64,000 bases of DNA from Paenalicyclobacillus ferrooxydans (GCF_001399675.1 NZ_LJCO01000082.1:36117-100116); one strand, 5' to 3'; positions 16,722 through 26,179 are shown, counted from the stretch's first letter. The notes: generated by a model not told the origin, from the letters alone. Made by a program: numbers and translations.

Positions 16722-17960
16722 ATGCTTCGAGAAGGGTTACAGAAGTACGCAGAACTGGCTTTGAAGGTTGGCCTGAATCTGCAAAAGGATCAAATTCTGG
16801 TCGTTGGCTATGGGAATCGGCAGGTCTTGCCGGAACACGTCCAGTTTTCCGAAATCTTAACTGAAACAGCCTATGACATGGGTGCGAGATTCGTACAAGT
16901 GGACTGGGGCGATGAACACTGGATTCGTGAAACGGTAGCACGCGGTGATCTAAAACTCCTCGAAGAACGGTATCGCTGGCAGGCTCAGTGGGTAGAGCAG
17001 CTCGCAAGCGAAGGCGCGGCTTATCTAGCACTGCCTGCGTCAAATCCGGATCTGTTTCAAGGCGTAGACTCGGCACGTGTGGGAACAGCAGAACGAGTCC
17101 ATCGTCAGACATTCCAGCCGTTCACCCGACGCCGGACCAATGAAGAGTACAGTTGGTCTCTGCTCTCTGTGCCGACTCAGGCTTGGGCAGACAAAGTGTT
17201 TCCCAACCTGCCCGCAGCAAACCGCGTAGATGCCCTTTGGGAGGCAATTTTGTATTGCAGTCGTGCGCTCGGAGACAACCCGGTCCAGGAGTGGACTGAC
17301 CACATTGAGCGCCTGCGCGGACGTGCAGATTGGTTGAATCAACTGAACTTCCGAAAGCTCCACTATCACGGTGGGGGGACGGACTTGTTCATTGAGTTCC
17401 ATCCCGAGCACTTCTGGAAAGCGGCGCTCAATACAACACCTGACGGAATCCAGTATGTTCCGAACATGCCTACGGAGGAAGTATTCACTGCGCCGTTGAA
17501 AACAGGCGTCAATGGTGTCGTGAAGAGCACGATGCCACTGAACCACGGTGGTGCTTTGATTGAGGGCCTCGAGCTCACCTTTGAGAATGGGCGAATTGTG
17601 GATTTCAAGGCGGATTCAGGAGTGGACGCTTTACGCAATATCGTCGAGACGGACGAAGGCAGTCATTATCTTGGCGAGGCTGCACTGGTTCCTGTCAATT
17701 CACCAATCGCTGAGCGTAATCTGCTGTTCTACAACACGCTGTTCGATGAGAATGCCTCCTGCCATTTGGCGATTGGCATGGCCTACCCGCTCATCAAAGG
17801 CGGACGTGATTTGCCCCGCGAAAAGTGGGAGGAGAATGGACTCAATGACAGCCTTGTGCACGTGGACTTCATGATTGGTTCACCGGCGCTGAACATTGAT
17901 GCCGAATTGGCAGACGGATCCGTGGTTCAGGTCATGAAGGACGGCCGCTTCGTTCAATAA
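16722..17960 (+). CDS. M29 family metallo-aminopeptidase (AmpS/PepS type)
   Basis: A 412-residue thermophilic-type aminopeptidase that removes N-terminal residues using a two-metal site. Family blocks are present: the metal-ligand Glu region PNMPTEEVFTAP, ETDEGSHYLGEAALVP, LFYNTLFDENASCHLAIG and the final HVDFMIGSP, which together supply the Glu, His and Asp ligands. Length equals that of AmpS and PepS proteins. GGGAGGGAAACGT precedes the ATG. Single gene; the terminator at 17989 follows. Confidence 0.93.
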   Translation: MLREGLQKYAELALKVGLNLQKDQILVVGYGNRQVLPEHVQFSEILTETAYDMGARFVQVDWGDEHWIRETVARGDLKLLEERYRWQAQWVEQLASEGAAYLALPASNPDLFQGVDSARVGTAERVHRQTFQPFTRRRTNEEYSWSLLSVPTQAWADKVFPNLPAANRVDALWEAILYCSRALGDNPVQEWTDHIERLRGRADWLNQLNFRKLHYHGGGTDLFIEFHPEHFWKAALNTTPDGIQYVPNMPTEEVFTAPLKTGVNGVVKSTMPLNHGGALIEGLELTFENGRIVDFKADSGVDALRNIVETDEGSHYLGEAALVPVNSPIAERNLLFYNTLFDENASCHLAIGMAYPLIKGGRDLPREKWEENGLNDSLVHVDFMIGSPALNIDAELADGSVVQVMKDGRFVQ

Positions 17961-17988
17961 ATGGATAAAACGAGAAATGGATAAAACA

Positions 17989-18021
17989 ACCGTGGGAACT
18001 CCTCCCACGGTCGTTCTTTTT
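17989..18021. terminator. Intrinsic terminator between convergent genes
   Basis: ACCGTGGGA (17989-17997) pairs with TCCCACGGT (18003-18011) around a 5-base loop, followed by CTTTTTT. It ends the aminopeptidase transcript and overlaps the stop of the convergent SDR gene. A 13-base near-repeat (AAATGGATAAAAC) occurs twice just upstream. Confidence 0.9.
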
Positions 18022-18797
18022 TATAACAGCTCTCGCTTGCGAAATGAAGCCGTCATAAATCGGTAGGTCGCTTTTGCTTTCGTTAACCAAGCTATTCGAG
18101 CTCCGTTTTTCGACCCGGCTGCCATGCGTGAGACAAGAAACTCCGCGACAGTTTCCGGTCTGTCGCCTAGAATGTTGAACACCTTTTTAACTCTTGCCTC
18201 ATCATTGAGAATGCTCTGGGATTTTGTGATAAAGTCGGTCACCATCATTCCCGGGCTGATACAACCAACGTTCACCGATGTGCCCGCGGCTTCCTTCGCC
18301 AGTGCCTCTGTGAAATAGGTAATGGCACGTTTCGTGGTCCCGTACAAGTTCAGTCCAGCCTGCTGCATGTCGTTGCTGCCGAATCCTTCGACGTTAAAGA
18401 TGCGGCCATGTTTCTGACGGAGCATACCATGCATAGCCACCTGAGACCCGTAAATGACGCCGAGGAGGTTGGTGCGGACAACGTGATCGACATCCTCAGG
18501 GGAAATGTCCCACAAATGTACATCAGGCTGATTGATGCCCGCGTTATTGATCCAGATGTCGACAACGCCCCATCGCTCAACGGCTGATTCCCAAAGGCGC
18601 ACAACGTCTCGTCTGTCCTGAACATCACAGGGGACTGTCAAGATACGGTCTTGGTATTCTCCAAGCTGTGCCTTGGCAGAAGAAAGCGCTTCTTCTGTTC
18701 GCCCAGAGAGTGTTACCAGGTAGCCTCGCTGTAAAAAGCAACGTGCCATCGCAAACCCAAGTCCACGTGTACTGCCTGTAATCACAACGCTAGGCAT
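18021..18797 (-). CDS. Short-chain dehydrogenase/reductase
   Basis: A 258-residue classical SDR. The NAD(P)-binding motif is ITGSTRGLGFAMA (T-G-x3-G-x-G) at residues 6-18, the NNAG motif is INNAGINQ, and the active site is YGTTKRA (Y-x3-K) with an upstream Ser/Asn-containing stretch. The C-terminal part carries a basic segment. Substrate cannot be read from the sequence. ATG 18797 is preceded by GAGGAGGTCTC. It is convergent with the aminopeptidase gene. Confidence 0.9.
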   Translation of the reverse strand: MPSVVITGSTRGLGFAMARCFLQRGYLVTLSGRTEEALSSAKAQLGEYQDRILTVPCDVQDRRDVVRLWESAVERWGVVDIWINNAGINQPDVHLWDISPEDVDHVVRTNLLGVIYGSQVAMHGMLRQKHGRIFNVEGFGSNDMQQAGLNLYGTTKRAITYFTEALAKEAAGTSVNVGCISPGMMVTDFITKSQSILNDEARVKKVFNILGDRPETVAEFLVSRMAAGSKNGARIAWLTKAKATYRFMTASFRKRELL

Positions 18798-19074
18798 TCA
18801 GAGACCTCCTCTTTACTCTGTGGCCACTCAGGCATTGTCCGTAATATCTCACGCGTATCATAGCCTGCAAACATACGGCGTGTAAAGGCAATATGTGGAT
18901 AGCGACTCTCTCTGCCCATTGTTTGTGAGCAATTTGCTAAGAAAGGCAGTTCGGTGATTGTGCTTGGCTGAATGTGACTGGGTAGGATCTCGTAAATCGG
19001 CTATACTCTTTGTGGACTTGGATGAATCCTGAATTGGATAGATCTTGAATCTAGCCACAGAAAGGGACTGTACG

Positions 19075-19213
19075 ATGGAGAAGGTTGTATTTATTGAAGT
19101 TGGAATGGGCATTGACCTGCATGGTCAGGATGTCACACAGGCCTTCTGTGAAGGCGTGTAAAAATGCCATCGGGCACAAATCGATGAACGCTGTCGTTGA
19201 GGTTGGCCGCTGA
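19075..19213 (+). pseudogene. Broken remnant of a Lin0512-family gene
   Basis: From ATG 19075 (AAAGGG 8 bases upstream) the frame reads MEKVVFIEVGMGIDLHGQDV, the N-terminus I associate with the Lin0512 conserved hypothetical family, and stops at TAA 19159. Shifting the frame by one base at GTGTAAAAAT resumes family-like sequence (KNAIGHKSM), which runs directly into NAVVEVGR and a stop at 19213. As I recall the family, that last stretch is its C-terminus and about 70-80 middle residues are missing. The reading is therefore one frameshift plus an internal deletion. The family assignment is from memory and needs a search. Confidence 0.55.
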
Positions 19214-19308
19214 GGGGGATGTGGACGGAGTTCCACATGCAGACAGATAAGGCCGCTCCTCCATCAGGTAACTGAAGCCTGTACTGGAGAGCGGCCGTGT
19301 GCGCGGAA

Positions 19309-19491
19309 CTACATCGCGTTGTTGGTCATATTACTGACACCGTTTTGCACAGCATTTGTCGTGTTCTGAATTGCGTTGCCTGTGTTATTTACGGCGTTCT
19401 GCACAGTATTTGCGGCATTGTTGGCTGCTCCGCAGCCACCGAGCGTCAGCATGACAGTCACTGCAGAGAAAGCAATCCACATCTTTTTCAC
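19309..19491 (-). CDS. Small Asn-rich lipoprotein with short repeats
   Basis: About 60 residues from GTG 19491, with GGAGG 8 bases upstream. A signal peptide ends in the lipobox LTLGGC, so the mature protein would be a lipid-anchored peptide of about 40 residues. The mature part is a run of imperfect repeats built on N-x-V/I-x-N-x-x-N (for example NTVQNAVNN, NAIQNTTNAVQN), giving an Asn-striped amphipathic helix reminiscent of entericidin-like peptides. The repetition is also visible in the DNA (GTTTTGCACAGCATTTG against GTTCTGCACAGTATTTG). Function unknown. Confidence 0.75.
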   Translation of the reverse strand: MKKMWIAFSAVTVMLTLGGCGAANNAANTVQNAVNNTGNAIQNTTNAVQNGVSNMTNNAM

Positions 19492-19658
19492 AACGTCTTC
19501 CTCCTCGGAAATGAGTTCAGTCTCCATAAGTTTCCGTTCTATGGGAGTGAATTATGCATACCTGCGAACACAGGATGAGTTTCACGACCACTACGGATGG
19601 GTGTTCCTGACGGTCTCAGGATGAAATTTCATGGTCCTTTGCAGAAAGGGGTGGAACT

Positions 19659-20537
19659 GTGGCAGATCAACCGTACCAACAATGGAGTCACGAGGCTGCT
19701 GAAGCAAGTGGCAGTGTGGCACTGATTACCGGGACAAACAGCGGATTCGGTTTGCTTACGAGCATCGCTTTGGCGAAAGACGGCTATCAGGTCATTTCCA
19801 CGATGAGAAACACCGGCAAAGGGGATACTCTTCGTTCAGCAGCGGGCCGGGCGGGGGTGACGGACCGGATCGACATCATGCAGATGGATGTGACCAATGA
19901 AACCCAAGTTCGCGATGTAGTTGAACGTGTGGTTGCCAGATACGGACGAATCGACGTCCTCATTAATAACGCAGGCTATGCCGCCGGCGGGCTCGTTGAG
20001 GAAGTAGCCCTATCGGAATGGCGGCGCCAGTTTGAAACGAATGTCTTCGGTGTTTTGGCTTGTACGCAGGCGGTGCTTCCCTGCATGCGCGAGCAGGGAG
20101 CAGGGCGAATTGTTACCGTCAGCAGCATCAGTGGGCGAATTGCCATGCCGGGTCTCGGGCCATACAGTGCGTCCAAGTTTGCATTGGAAGGTATGATGGA
20201 GAGTCTGCGCTTTGAAGTTGCTCGTTACGGGATAAGTGTCGTACTTATCGAGCCTGGACCGTACCAAACGAATGTATGGGAAAACAGTCTGAGGGGGTAC
20301 CAGATGGACCCAGATTCACCCTACAGCGACACGGCCAACCGGTTGTACAAGCAGGTACAAAACACTGCTAAGTCAGCTGGCGATCCGATGGAGGTCGTAG
20401 GCGTTATCCGAAAAGTCTTGCGACATCGCTCACCGAAGTTCCGTTATCCGGTTGGCAAAGGCATGAGACTCGCACTGACGGCACGCAAATGGTTGCCGTG
20501 GAGACTGTTCGAACGAGTAGTTCAGTCACAAATGTAA
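19659..20537 (+). CDS. Short-chain dehydrogenase/reductase
   Basis: A 292-residue classical SDR with ITGTNSGFGLL as the coenzyme motif, INNAGYAAGG, the catalytic Ser in VSSISGRIAMPG and the YSASKFALEG (Y-x3-K) active site. The overall look, including the extended C-terminus after GPYQTN, fits SDRs similar to retinol/17-beta-hydroxysteroid dehydrogenases. Starts at GTG 19659 behind AAAGGGGTGG. The substrate is unknown. It is distinct from the SDR at 18.0 kb (different orientation, low similarity outside motifs). Confidence 0.9.
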   Translation: MADQPYQQWSHEAAEASGSVALITGTNSGFGLLTSIALAKDGYQVISTMRNTGKGDTLRSAAGRAGVTDRIDIMQMDVTNETQVRDVVERVVARYGRIDVLINNAGYAAGGLVEEVALSEWRRQFETNVFGVLACTQAVLPCMREQGAGRIVTVSSISGRIAMPGLGPYSASKFALEGMMESLRFEVARYGISVVLIEPGPYQTNVWENSLRGYQMDPDSPYSDTANRLYKQVQNTAKSAGDPMEVVGVIRKVLRHRSPKFRYPVGKGMRLALTARKWLPWRLFERVVQSQM

Positions 20538-20584
20538 GATGGAATGGCTGTTGGCCTATGGGCGCTCGGGGGTGGGAACTTTGC

Positions 20585-20638
20585 GGCTGCCAGCCTGCGC
20601 AGTAATTCTGTCTCTGGCTCGATCGGAAGCTGGCAGCC
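20585..20638. terminator. Inverted repeat between convergent SDR and hydrolase genes
   Basis: GGCTGCCAGC (20585-20594) is exactly complementary to GCTGGCAGCC (20629-20638) across a 34-base loop. The position between two gene ends suggests a shared terminator, though the loop is long and no T-run follows. Confidence 0.5.
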
Positions 20639-20661
20639 ACCTTATCCCATCCTAATGGAGA

Positions 20662-22395
20662 CTAATTTCGCGGAATAACGGGTAACAGGATGTGCGACGG
20701 ATGAGCCGCATCGTGCAAAATGGTCTGTGTTGCGACGACAAACTCGGCTGTCTCCTGGTTGGACGCACCAGTATTCAGGTTTCGGTTCCATTTCGGGAAG
20801 TTGCTGCTTGTCACCTGAACGCGAACTCGATGCCCAGACAGGAACACGTTACTCGTTGCCCAGAGGTCGATGTCGACTTCGTAGAGTGCGCCGGGTTCTA
20901 TCAGTTCCGGTTGCTCGAAGCTGTCGCGGTAACGCATCCGGATAACGCCGTCGGCGATGTTGATGGACGTTCCGTCTGGGTAGACATCTGTGAGCCTCAC
21001 GACGAAGTCCGTATCCGGCGCACTGCTTTTCACCCACAACTTCGCGGTCAACGGACCGGTTACTTCGAGCGGCGCCTCGAGCACTTCAGAGGTGAACACG
21101 AGAACATCGTCCCGTTCCTCAACCACTGACTGTTCAATCGGGCCAGGCGGGTAGGCCGCAGTCATCAGCAGGTTACCCCCGTTCGTGAGGACCGGGTTCG
21201 CTGGATCGTACATATAGACGTCCGCGGGACTGTTATCTGCGGGGGTGTGGAAGCTGAGTCGTCCATTGCCGTGTTTGGAGTTGGCATGTCCGTCGCTGTT
21301 CAGATAAAACGGTGTATACTTGGTCTCCGGCAGCGGCCAATCGGTCGCCACGCGCCACTTGTTTTCGCCCATGACAAAGATACGGATCGGAGGCTCCGAT
21401 GCAAGGTCGTTCTCAATCCCTTTCAACCGAGCGTCAAACCACCGTTGATGCAGCGTCGTGGAATCAAATTTCAGATCGAGAAAGTTGCTGTTCGCGGCCA
21501 TGCCAAAATCGAGATCGCCGACGGCGTTACCGTAGTTGCTGTGCGTCCACGGTCCGATAATGATGCGGGTTTCACGGCCAAGCTCGCGCAGACGCAGGAA
21601 ACTTGCGATGGTGCTCTTTAGGAACACGTCATACCAGCCGCCAACCAGGTGAGCATCCACCTGCATGGATTCATAGTGCGGGTGGATAGAGATGGAGCGC
21701 CAAGCGTCGGTATAGCGGTCTTCGAGCATCTGATCGAAGAACTCTGGCAGCACATCGGCGCGTTTCATGGGTGTGAAGTCTTTCAGCGGAAGTTCAAAGT
21801 ATCCTTGATGTGACAAGTGGTCTACGTCGTAGACCAGCCGTCCGAACTGCATCGGGAACTCCGGACTTTGACTTCTTGAGCGCAACAGTTCAGGGAGGGC
21901 CATTCCACCCGTGTACCACGACGCTGCCATACCCCACTCATAAGCGCCGTTCCTGTACCCGACTCCTTGCCAGCCATCGTCAAACGCGACCATTGGCATC
22001 ACAGCCTTCAGCGCAGGATGCCCGCCTGCTGCAGCTGCCCACTGCGTATAGGCAAAGTAGGATGCGCCGTACATGCCGATCGATCCGTTAGAACCAGGCA
22101 TTTTTGAGGCCCAATCCACAGTGTCGTAGCCATCGTCGAACTCCTGTATGAACCCTCGAAACTCTCCGCCGGATGCGAATCTGCCGCGGCAGTCTTGAAT
22201 GACGAGAATGTAGCCCGCCTCAGCGAGCCGTACTGGATCGAGAATCGCGTACGCAAAACCGGTGTCTTTGCCATAGGGCAGACGCGTTACAATGACAGGG
22301 TACTCACCATTTTCCAGAGGACGAAATACATTGGCGCGCAGAATGACACCATCCCGCATCGGTACCGCTACATTCCGCTCAAAGACTACGCGCAT
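20662..22395 (-). CDS. CocE/NonD family alpha/beta hydrolase (X-Pro dipeptidyl-peptidase-like)
   Basis: A 577-residue enzyme of the S15/CocE family, hydrolysing acyl esters or peptide bonds. The N-terminal strand block MRDGVILRANVFRP is typical. The nucleophile Ser lies in GMYGASYFAYTQ, an acid-containing loop is VGGWYDVFLKST and the His is in IIGPWTHSNYG. The C-terminal jelly-roll domain is seen from TSEVLEAPLEVTGPL through DTDFVVRLTDVYPDG. Length is family-typical. Cytoplasmic, since there is no signal peptide. Substrate not predictable. Confidence 0.92.
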   Translation of the reverse strand: MRVVFERNVAVPMRDGVILRANVFRPLENGEYPVIVTRLPYGKDTGFAYAILDPVRLAEAGYILVIQDCRGRFASGGEFRGFIQEFDDGYDTVDWASKMPGSNGSIGMYGASYFAYTQWAAAAGGHPALKAVMPMVAFDDGWQGVGYRNGAYEWGMAASWYTGGMALPELLRSRSQSPEFPMQFGRLVYDVDHLSHQGYFELPLKDFTPMKRADVLPEFFDQMLEDRYTDAWRSISIHPHYESMQVDAHLVGGWYDVFLKSTIASFLRLRELGRETRIIIGPWTHSNYGNAVGDLDFGMAANSNFLDLKFDSTTLHQRWFDARLKGIENDLASEPPIRIFVMGENKWRVATDWPLPETKYTPFYLNSDGHANSKHGNGRLSFHTPADNSPADVYMYDPANPVLTNGGNLLMTAAYPPGPIEQSVVEERDDVLVFTSEVLEAPLEVTGPLTAKLWVKSSAPDTDFVVRLTDVYPDGTSINIADGVIRMRYRDSFEQPELIEPGALYEVDIDLWATSNVFLSGHRVRVQVTSSNFPKWNRNLNTGASNQETAEFVVATQTILHDAAHPSHILLPVIPRN

Positions 22396-22585
22396 TCGAC
22401 AGTCACCCCTAAATTTACAGTATGATCCATTTTAACATACATGATAGAATAGACAGGTGGATTTTGTCGTCTTATGTTGAAATAATTCGTCGCATTAGGT
22501 ATTTCGTGTTATTGAATATTTATGATAGATGCTGGCAGATGCAAGACCGGACGATGGTGTGAAATGAAAGAGGGATGACGGGGAC

Positions 22586-23263
22586 ATGCGGAAGATAAAA
22601 AAAGCACTGGGAACTACAGGGGATTCGGGTTTCAACCGGCCTTGGAAGCAGCAGCGGAGACGATACGCGGCGGTGGCCGCTGTCGGGCTGATGGCGATTG
22701 TTGGAGTTGCAGGTTGCGGGGCGGTCACGTCAAACGGGACAGCAGTCAGGAACGGCACAGCGACTTCAAAGGGGCAGAACCCGAACCCGCCGTTTGCCAA
22801 TCGGTTGAAAGAGGAGCCGGCTACACCGGATCCAAAGTTCGATCCGACGCAAGGTCAAGCCAACGTCTACGATAATGTCACGGTGTACACGGCTGACGGA
22901 ACGAAGGTGGTCCTGAACGCGAGTCAGATACCGATTTTGTTTGAAGCCTACTGGTGCCCGCATTGCCAACGCACGCTTGTTCTGTTGCATCACAATCGGA
23001 GTAAGCTCAAACAGTTTCCCGTGCTGGTCAGCATGGGCTTTGCACAAGGGACAAGCCTTGCCGAAGCTGTGAAGATCACACAGCAGGAGGATCAGTACTT
23101 TCACTTGACGAACGTCAAACAGTATTACTACCTCGGCAACAACTCTCAGAACCTCGTTCCCGAAGGGTTCCCGACAATGGCTTTTCCAGGCCAAGGCGCC
23201 GTCCTCACGATGGCTGGGGAGCATACACTTGGTGCCTGGACACAGGCGCTTTCTAGTCAGTAA
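22586..23263 (+). CDS. Thioredoxin-fold lipoprotein with a CPHC motif
   Basis: A 225-residue exported protein. A basic N-terminus and hydrophobic stretch lead to a lipobox (VGVAGC, Cys near residue 44), then a Thr/Asn/Pro-rich linker. The globular domain has the redox motif WCPHC at about residue 130, typical of DsbA-like and DsbG/ResA-like oxidoreductases, and the cis-Pro loop GFPTM near residue 193. It may reduce or oxidise cysteines outside the membrane, for example during cytochrome c or CuA assembly, given CcdA, SCO and the CuA oxidase elsewhere in the window. That link is inference. The N-terminal tail before the hydrophobic segment is unusually long for a lipoprotein. Confidence 0.85.
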   Translation: MRKIKKALGTTGDSGFNRPWKQQRRRYAAVAAVGLMAIVGVAGCGAVTSNGTAVRNGTATSKGQNPNPPFANRLKEEPATPDPKFDPTQGQANVYDNVTVYTADGTKVVLNASQIPILFEAYWCPHCQRTLVLLHHNRSKLKQFPVLVSMGFAQGTSLAEAVKITQQEDQYFHLTNVKQYYYLGNNSQNLVPEGFPTMAFPGQGAVLTMAGEHTLGAWTQALSSQ

Positions 23264-23308
23264 CAGATAAGATGAACCTGTTTCGCGGCCCAGGACCTGG
23301 TGCTGTTC

Positions 23309-24214
23309 TCAGACCCCCCGCAATAAGTCCGCAAGAGCCACTTGTGGATCCTGAAACTGAAACTCGTAGCCTGAATGCTGTACGACCTCAGGCAAGACTC
23401 GCTGGCCCTCGAGGATAATCTCGGACATGCTGCCAAACAGCAGCCGCATCATCAAGGCAGGAACCGGGAACCAATGAGGGCGATGCAGCACAGCGCCTAT
23501 CAAGCGCCCGAACTCATCCATTCTCACAGGGTTCGGAGCGGTGACGTTGACAGGACCGGAAATTTGCCTGTTTGCGATGCAAAATTGAATGATACCGACC
23601 ACGTCAGCGATGTGGATCCAAGATACCCACTGCCGCCCGGATCCGACTCGACCGCCTGCAAACAGACGGTAGGGTGTGACCATCGGCGGCAGGGCGCCAC
23701 CGTGAAGGCTTAGGACAACCCCCGTTCGAAGCAGCACGACGCGCGTCTGCTTGGCAGCGTTCTCTGCAGCCTGCTCCCAGCCCATGGTTACTTCGGGGAG
23801 AAAACCGGTTCCGGGAGCACTATCTTCAACAAATGTTGCAGTTTCCGAAGAACCGTAGTATCCAACCGCCGATCCGCTGACAAACACCTCAGGCATACGG
23901 TCGAGAGACGCGATAGCACCAGAGAGCGCACGCGTCAGTTCAATCCGACTTTGACGAATGCTCCTGCGTCGATTTTGAGTCCAGCGTCCACCGGAGATAG
24001 ATTCACCAGCAAGATTGACAATCGCGTAAGGCCCTGTGACGGGGAGTGCTTCAATATCTTTGCGAAGGGTGCCGAGAGAGTATGTATGCACAGTCCCATA
24101 CTCGACCGGGCCGGAATTTCTGGACATCACCCACGCGTGGTGACCTGATTTTTCAACAGCCGCCGCAAGGGATTGACCAATCAGACCACTACCGCCAAAA
24201 ATACACATGTCCAT
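23309..24214 (-). CDS. TIGR01777 family NAD(P)-binding epimerase-like protein
   Basis: About 301 residues of the extended-SDR group often called SulA/YfcH-like. Visible markers are the N-terminal IFGGSGLIGQSLA nucleotide motif, VNLAGESISGGRWT and SGSAVGYYGSSETATF with its family-specific YYG, and the C-terminal PALMMRLLFG block characteristic of these proteins. The start ATG 24214 follows a run of G (GCGGGGGG) 8 bases upstream; the in-frame ATG at 24238 lacks a good site. Biochemical role unknown. Confidence 0.9.
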   Translation of the reverse strand: MDMCIFGGSGLIGQSLAAAVEKSGHHAWVMSRNSGPVEYGTVHTYSLGTLRKDIEALPVTGPYAIVNLAGESISGGRWTQNRRRSIRQSRIELTRALSGAIASLDRMPEVFVSGSAVGYYGSSETATFVEDSAPGTGFLPEVTMGWEQAAENAAKQTRVVLLRTGVVLSLHGGALPPMVTPYRLFAGGRVGSGRQWVSWIHIADVVGIIQFCIANRQISGPVNVTAPNPVRMDEFGRLIGAVLHRPHWFPVPALMMRLLFGSMSEIILEGQRVLPEVVQHSGYEFQFQDPQVALADLLRGV

Positions 24215-24364
24215 TTGCAGGCCCCCCGCAATTTGCATGATTCGGGCCTAGCATACCACGACGAATATGTTCTCGGTAGTCAATTTCTTTCCGGAACAGC
24301 TGGTCAACCTCACGCGAATTCGGCACAATGGAAAAGTAGAACTAACGAGAGGAAGGTGAAACCG

Positions 24365-24691
24365 ATGTTAGTTGTCACTACGGAAGGCGTCCCAGGTTAT
24401 GAGGTCACGGAGGTGCTCGGACAAGTGTTTGGTGTCGTTGTCCGCAGCCGCGGCATTGGCGGAAATCTTGTTGCGGGGCTGCGCAGCATCGTCGGCGGAG
24501 AGATTAAGGAGTACACAGAGTTGCTCGAAGATGCCCGCAAAAGTGCCGTGGACAGATTGGTGAAAAATGCCCATGCAATGGGGGCAAACGGAATTGTTAT
24601 GATGCGGTTTGACTCCAGCGAAATTGGACAGACGATGTCAGAGATTGTGGCCTATGGCACTGCCGTCGTCTTGAGAAAGGTTTCGGCGTGA
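24365..24691 (+). CDS. YbjQ/UPF0145 family protein
   Basis: A 108-residue protein with the family's pattern: TTEGVPGYEVTEVLG at the N-terminus, GGEIKEYTELLEDAR in the middle and ANGIVMMRFDSSE toward the C-terminus. Members form oligomeric rings in structures, but no enzymatic role is established. ATG 24365 follows GAGAGGAAGG. The stop overlaps the start of the next gene, so the two are translationally coupled. Confidence 0.92.
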   Translation: MLVVTTEGVPGYEVTEVLGQVFGVVVRSRGIGGNLVAGLRSIVGGEIKEYTELLEDARKSAVDRLVKNAHAMGANGIVMMRFDSSEIGQTMSEIVAYGTAVVLRKVSA

Positions 24692-24936
24692 AGGTCATAG
24701 GTGCCTATTTTCTGTTGGACCTGCTGGTTGGAGTGTTGATAATCGTCATTGCGTTCCAAGCCACGAATCGCTACAGGCATCGCAGAGGCAGAGAGATTGA
24801 CTCTATCCCGCCTGGGTTTCAGCGTACCGAAGAAGTAACGATAGATCCGACAACAGGCGTCCGTATGGTCGTGTGGTATAACGAGGAAACCGGACAACGC
24901 ATATACGTCCCGGAGACGAAAAAGAAGCCAAGCTGA
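24688..24936 (+). CDS. Small membrane-anchored protein coupled to YbjQ
   Basis: 82 residues starting at GTG 24688, whose GTGA overlaps the YbjQ stop. One membrane span (about residues 5-25) precedes a basic, then soluble segment with repeated strand-like blocks (EEVTIDPTTGVRMVVWYNEETGQRIYV). No family recognised. Coupling to YbjQ suggests that it may anchor that oligomer at the membrane, which is inference. A terminator follows 16 bp after the stop. Confidence 0.8.
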   Translation: MKVIGAYFLLDLLVGVLIIVIAFQATNRYRHRRGREIDSIPPGFQRTEEVTIDPTTGVRMVVWYNEETGQRIYVPETKKKPS

Positions 24937-24952
24937 CACCCTGCAAACAGAC

Positions 24953-24985
24953 AAGCCCAGCAGTTTATCACCGCTGGGCTTTTTG
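24953..24985 (+). terminator. Intrinsic terminator of the YbjQ operon
   Basis: AAGCCCAGC (24953-24961) pairs with GCTGGGCTT (24973-24981), loop of 11 bases, followed by TTTG. Confidence 0.9.
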
Positions 24986-25059
24986 AATTCAGAGCCGTCT
25001 GTTTTGGCTGGGTTTGCTGTTCTAGCTGAGTTTTCTCATGTCTTGAGAGACACATGTTG

Positions 25060-26013
25060 TCACAGTTTTCGAAGATGTACCTCTTGCACGGCATGGTCTT
25101 GGCCCTTCGACAGGATGAGGTCGGCCCGGTACTTGGTTGGGGCGATGTTGTGATGTAAATTAACACCATTAATGCTCGTCCAGATGCCCAAGGCTACCTC
25201 ATAAGCCTCCGTCGGGCTCAGGTCTTTATAACGGTGAAAATATGATGTTGGGTTCTGAAATGCAGTTTTCCGAAGGGCTTCAAACCTGTCGATGTACCAT
25301 TGACGGATGTGACTCTCAGCAGCGTCAACGTAGATTGAGAAATCAAAGAAGTCAGAGACGAACAATTGGGCACGTGAATCCCCGGACTGCGTTTGTAATA
25401 CATTCAATCCTTCAACAATCAGGATATCAGGTTGGTGAACAACCTGAACTTCATCTGGGAGTATATCGTACTCAAGGTGCGAGTACACCGGTACGGTGAC
25501 CTCTGGTACACCTGATTTGACGTCACGTAAAAACTGTAACAGCTTCCGGACGTTGTAGCTCTCCGGGAAGCCCTTGCGTCCGAGTATGCCCCGATCTTCG
25601 AGAACCCGGTTTGGATAGAGAAACCCATCCGTCGTGACTAGCTCAACTTTGGGATGATTCGGCCAGCGTGCGAGCAAGGCTCGAACCAACCGTGCGGTCG
25701 TGCTTTTTCCAACCGCTACGCTCCCGGCGATCCCGATGATGTACGGCACTTTCGCGCTCTGGTTGCCGAGAAACAGTTTTTTCGCCTGATAGAGGTTTTG
25801 GGTAGCTCCTACATAGAGATTGAGCAGTCGGGAGAGAGGCAGGTAAATTACCTCGACTTCCTCAAGCGATATCTCTACGTTGAGACCCTTCAATTCCTCG
25901 AGTTCTGCCAGCGTAAGTGGCAGCGGTGTTGCCAAGCGCAACTTGCCCCAGGCAGCCCTGTCAAATGTCTCATATGGCGAAAGTCGCTGGCTGATGCGGG
26001 CTGACTGCGGCAT
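25060..26013 (-). CDS. coaA: Type I pantothenate kinase
   Basis: About 317 residues. It phosphorylates pantothenate in the first step of coenzyme A synthesis. The P-loop is [18 protein letters not shown] near residue 100, followed by TTDGFLYPN (the DGF segment) and the substrate region [11 protein letters not shown], all typical of prokaryotic type I enzymes. The N-terminal helix ([14 protein letters not shown]) also matches. The start is uncertain: ATG 26013 lies 9 bases after a run of G, while 26037 and 26022 are in-frame alternatives. Stands alone, convergent with the YbjQ pair. Confidence 0.95.
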   Translation of the reverse strand: MPQSARISQRLSPYETFDRAAWGKLRLATPLPLTLAELEELKGLNVEISLEEVEVIYLPLSRLLNLYVGATQNLYQAKKLFLGNQSAKVPYIIGIAGSVAVGKSTTARLVRALLARWPNHPKVELVTTDGFLYPNRVLEDRGILGRKGFPESYNVRKLLQFLRDVKSGVPEVTVPVYSHLEYDILPDEVQVVHQPDILIVEGLNVLQTQSGDSRAQLFVSDFFDFSIYVDAAESHIRQWYIDRFEALRKTAFQNPTSYFHRYKDLSPTEAYEVALGIWTSINGVNLHHNIAPTKYRADLILSKGQDHAVQEVHLRKL

Positions 26014-26179
26014 CGTTGCCATCCCCCCACTCTTCATTGGAATGACCGATATTCAAACGAGCGTACGAGCGAATTCCGATTCGTCGCAGTCGACATCGTG
26101 TCATTCGTCTTCTCACCATTATACAGAACTTGCCCGCTTCGCCAATGGGGATATTTTAATCTCTGAATGATATTCACGT

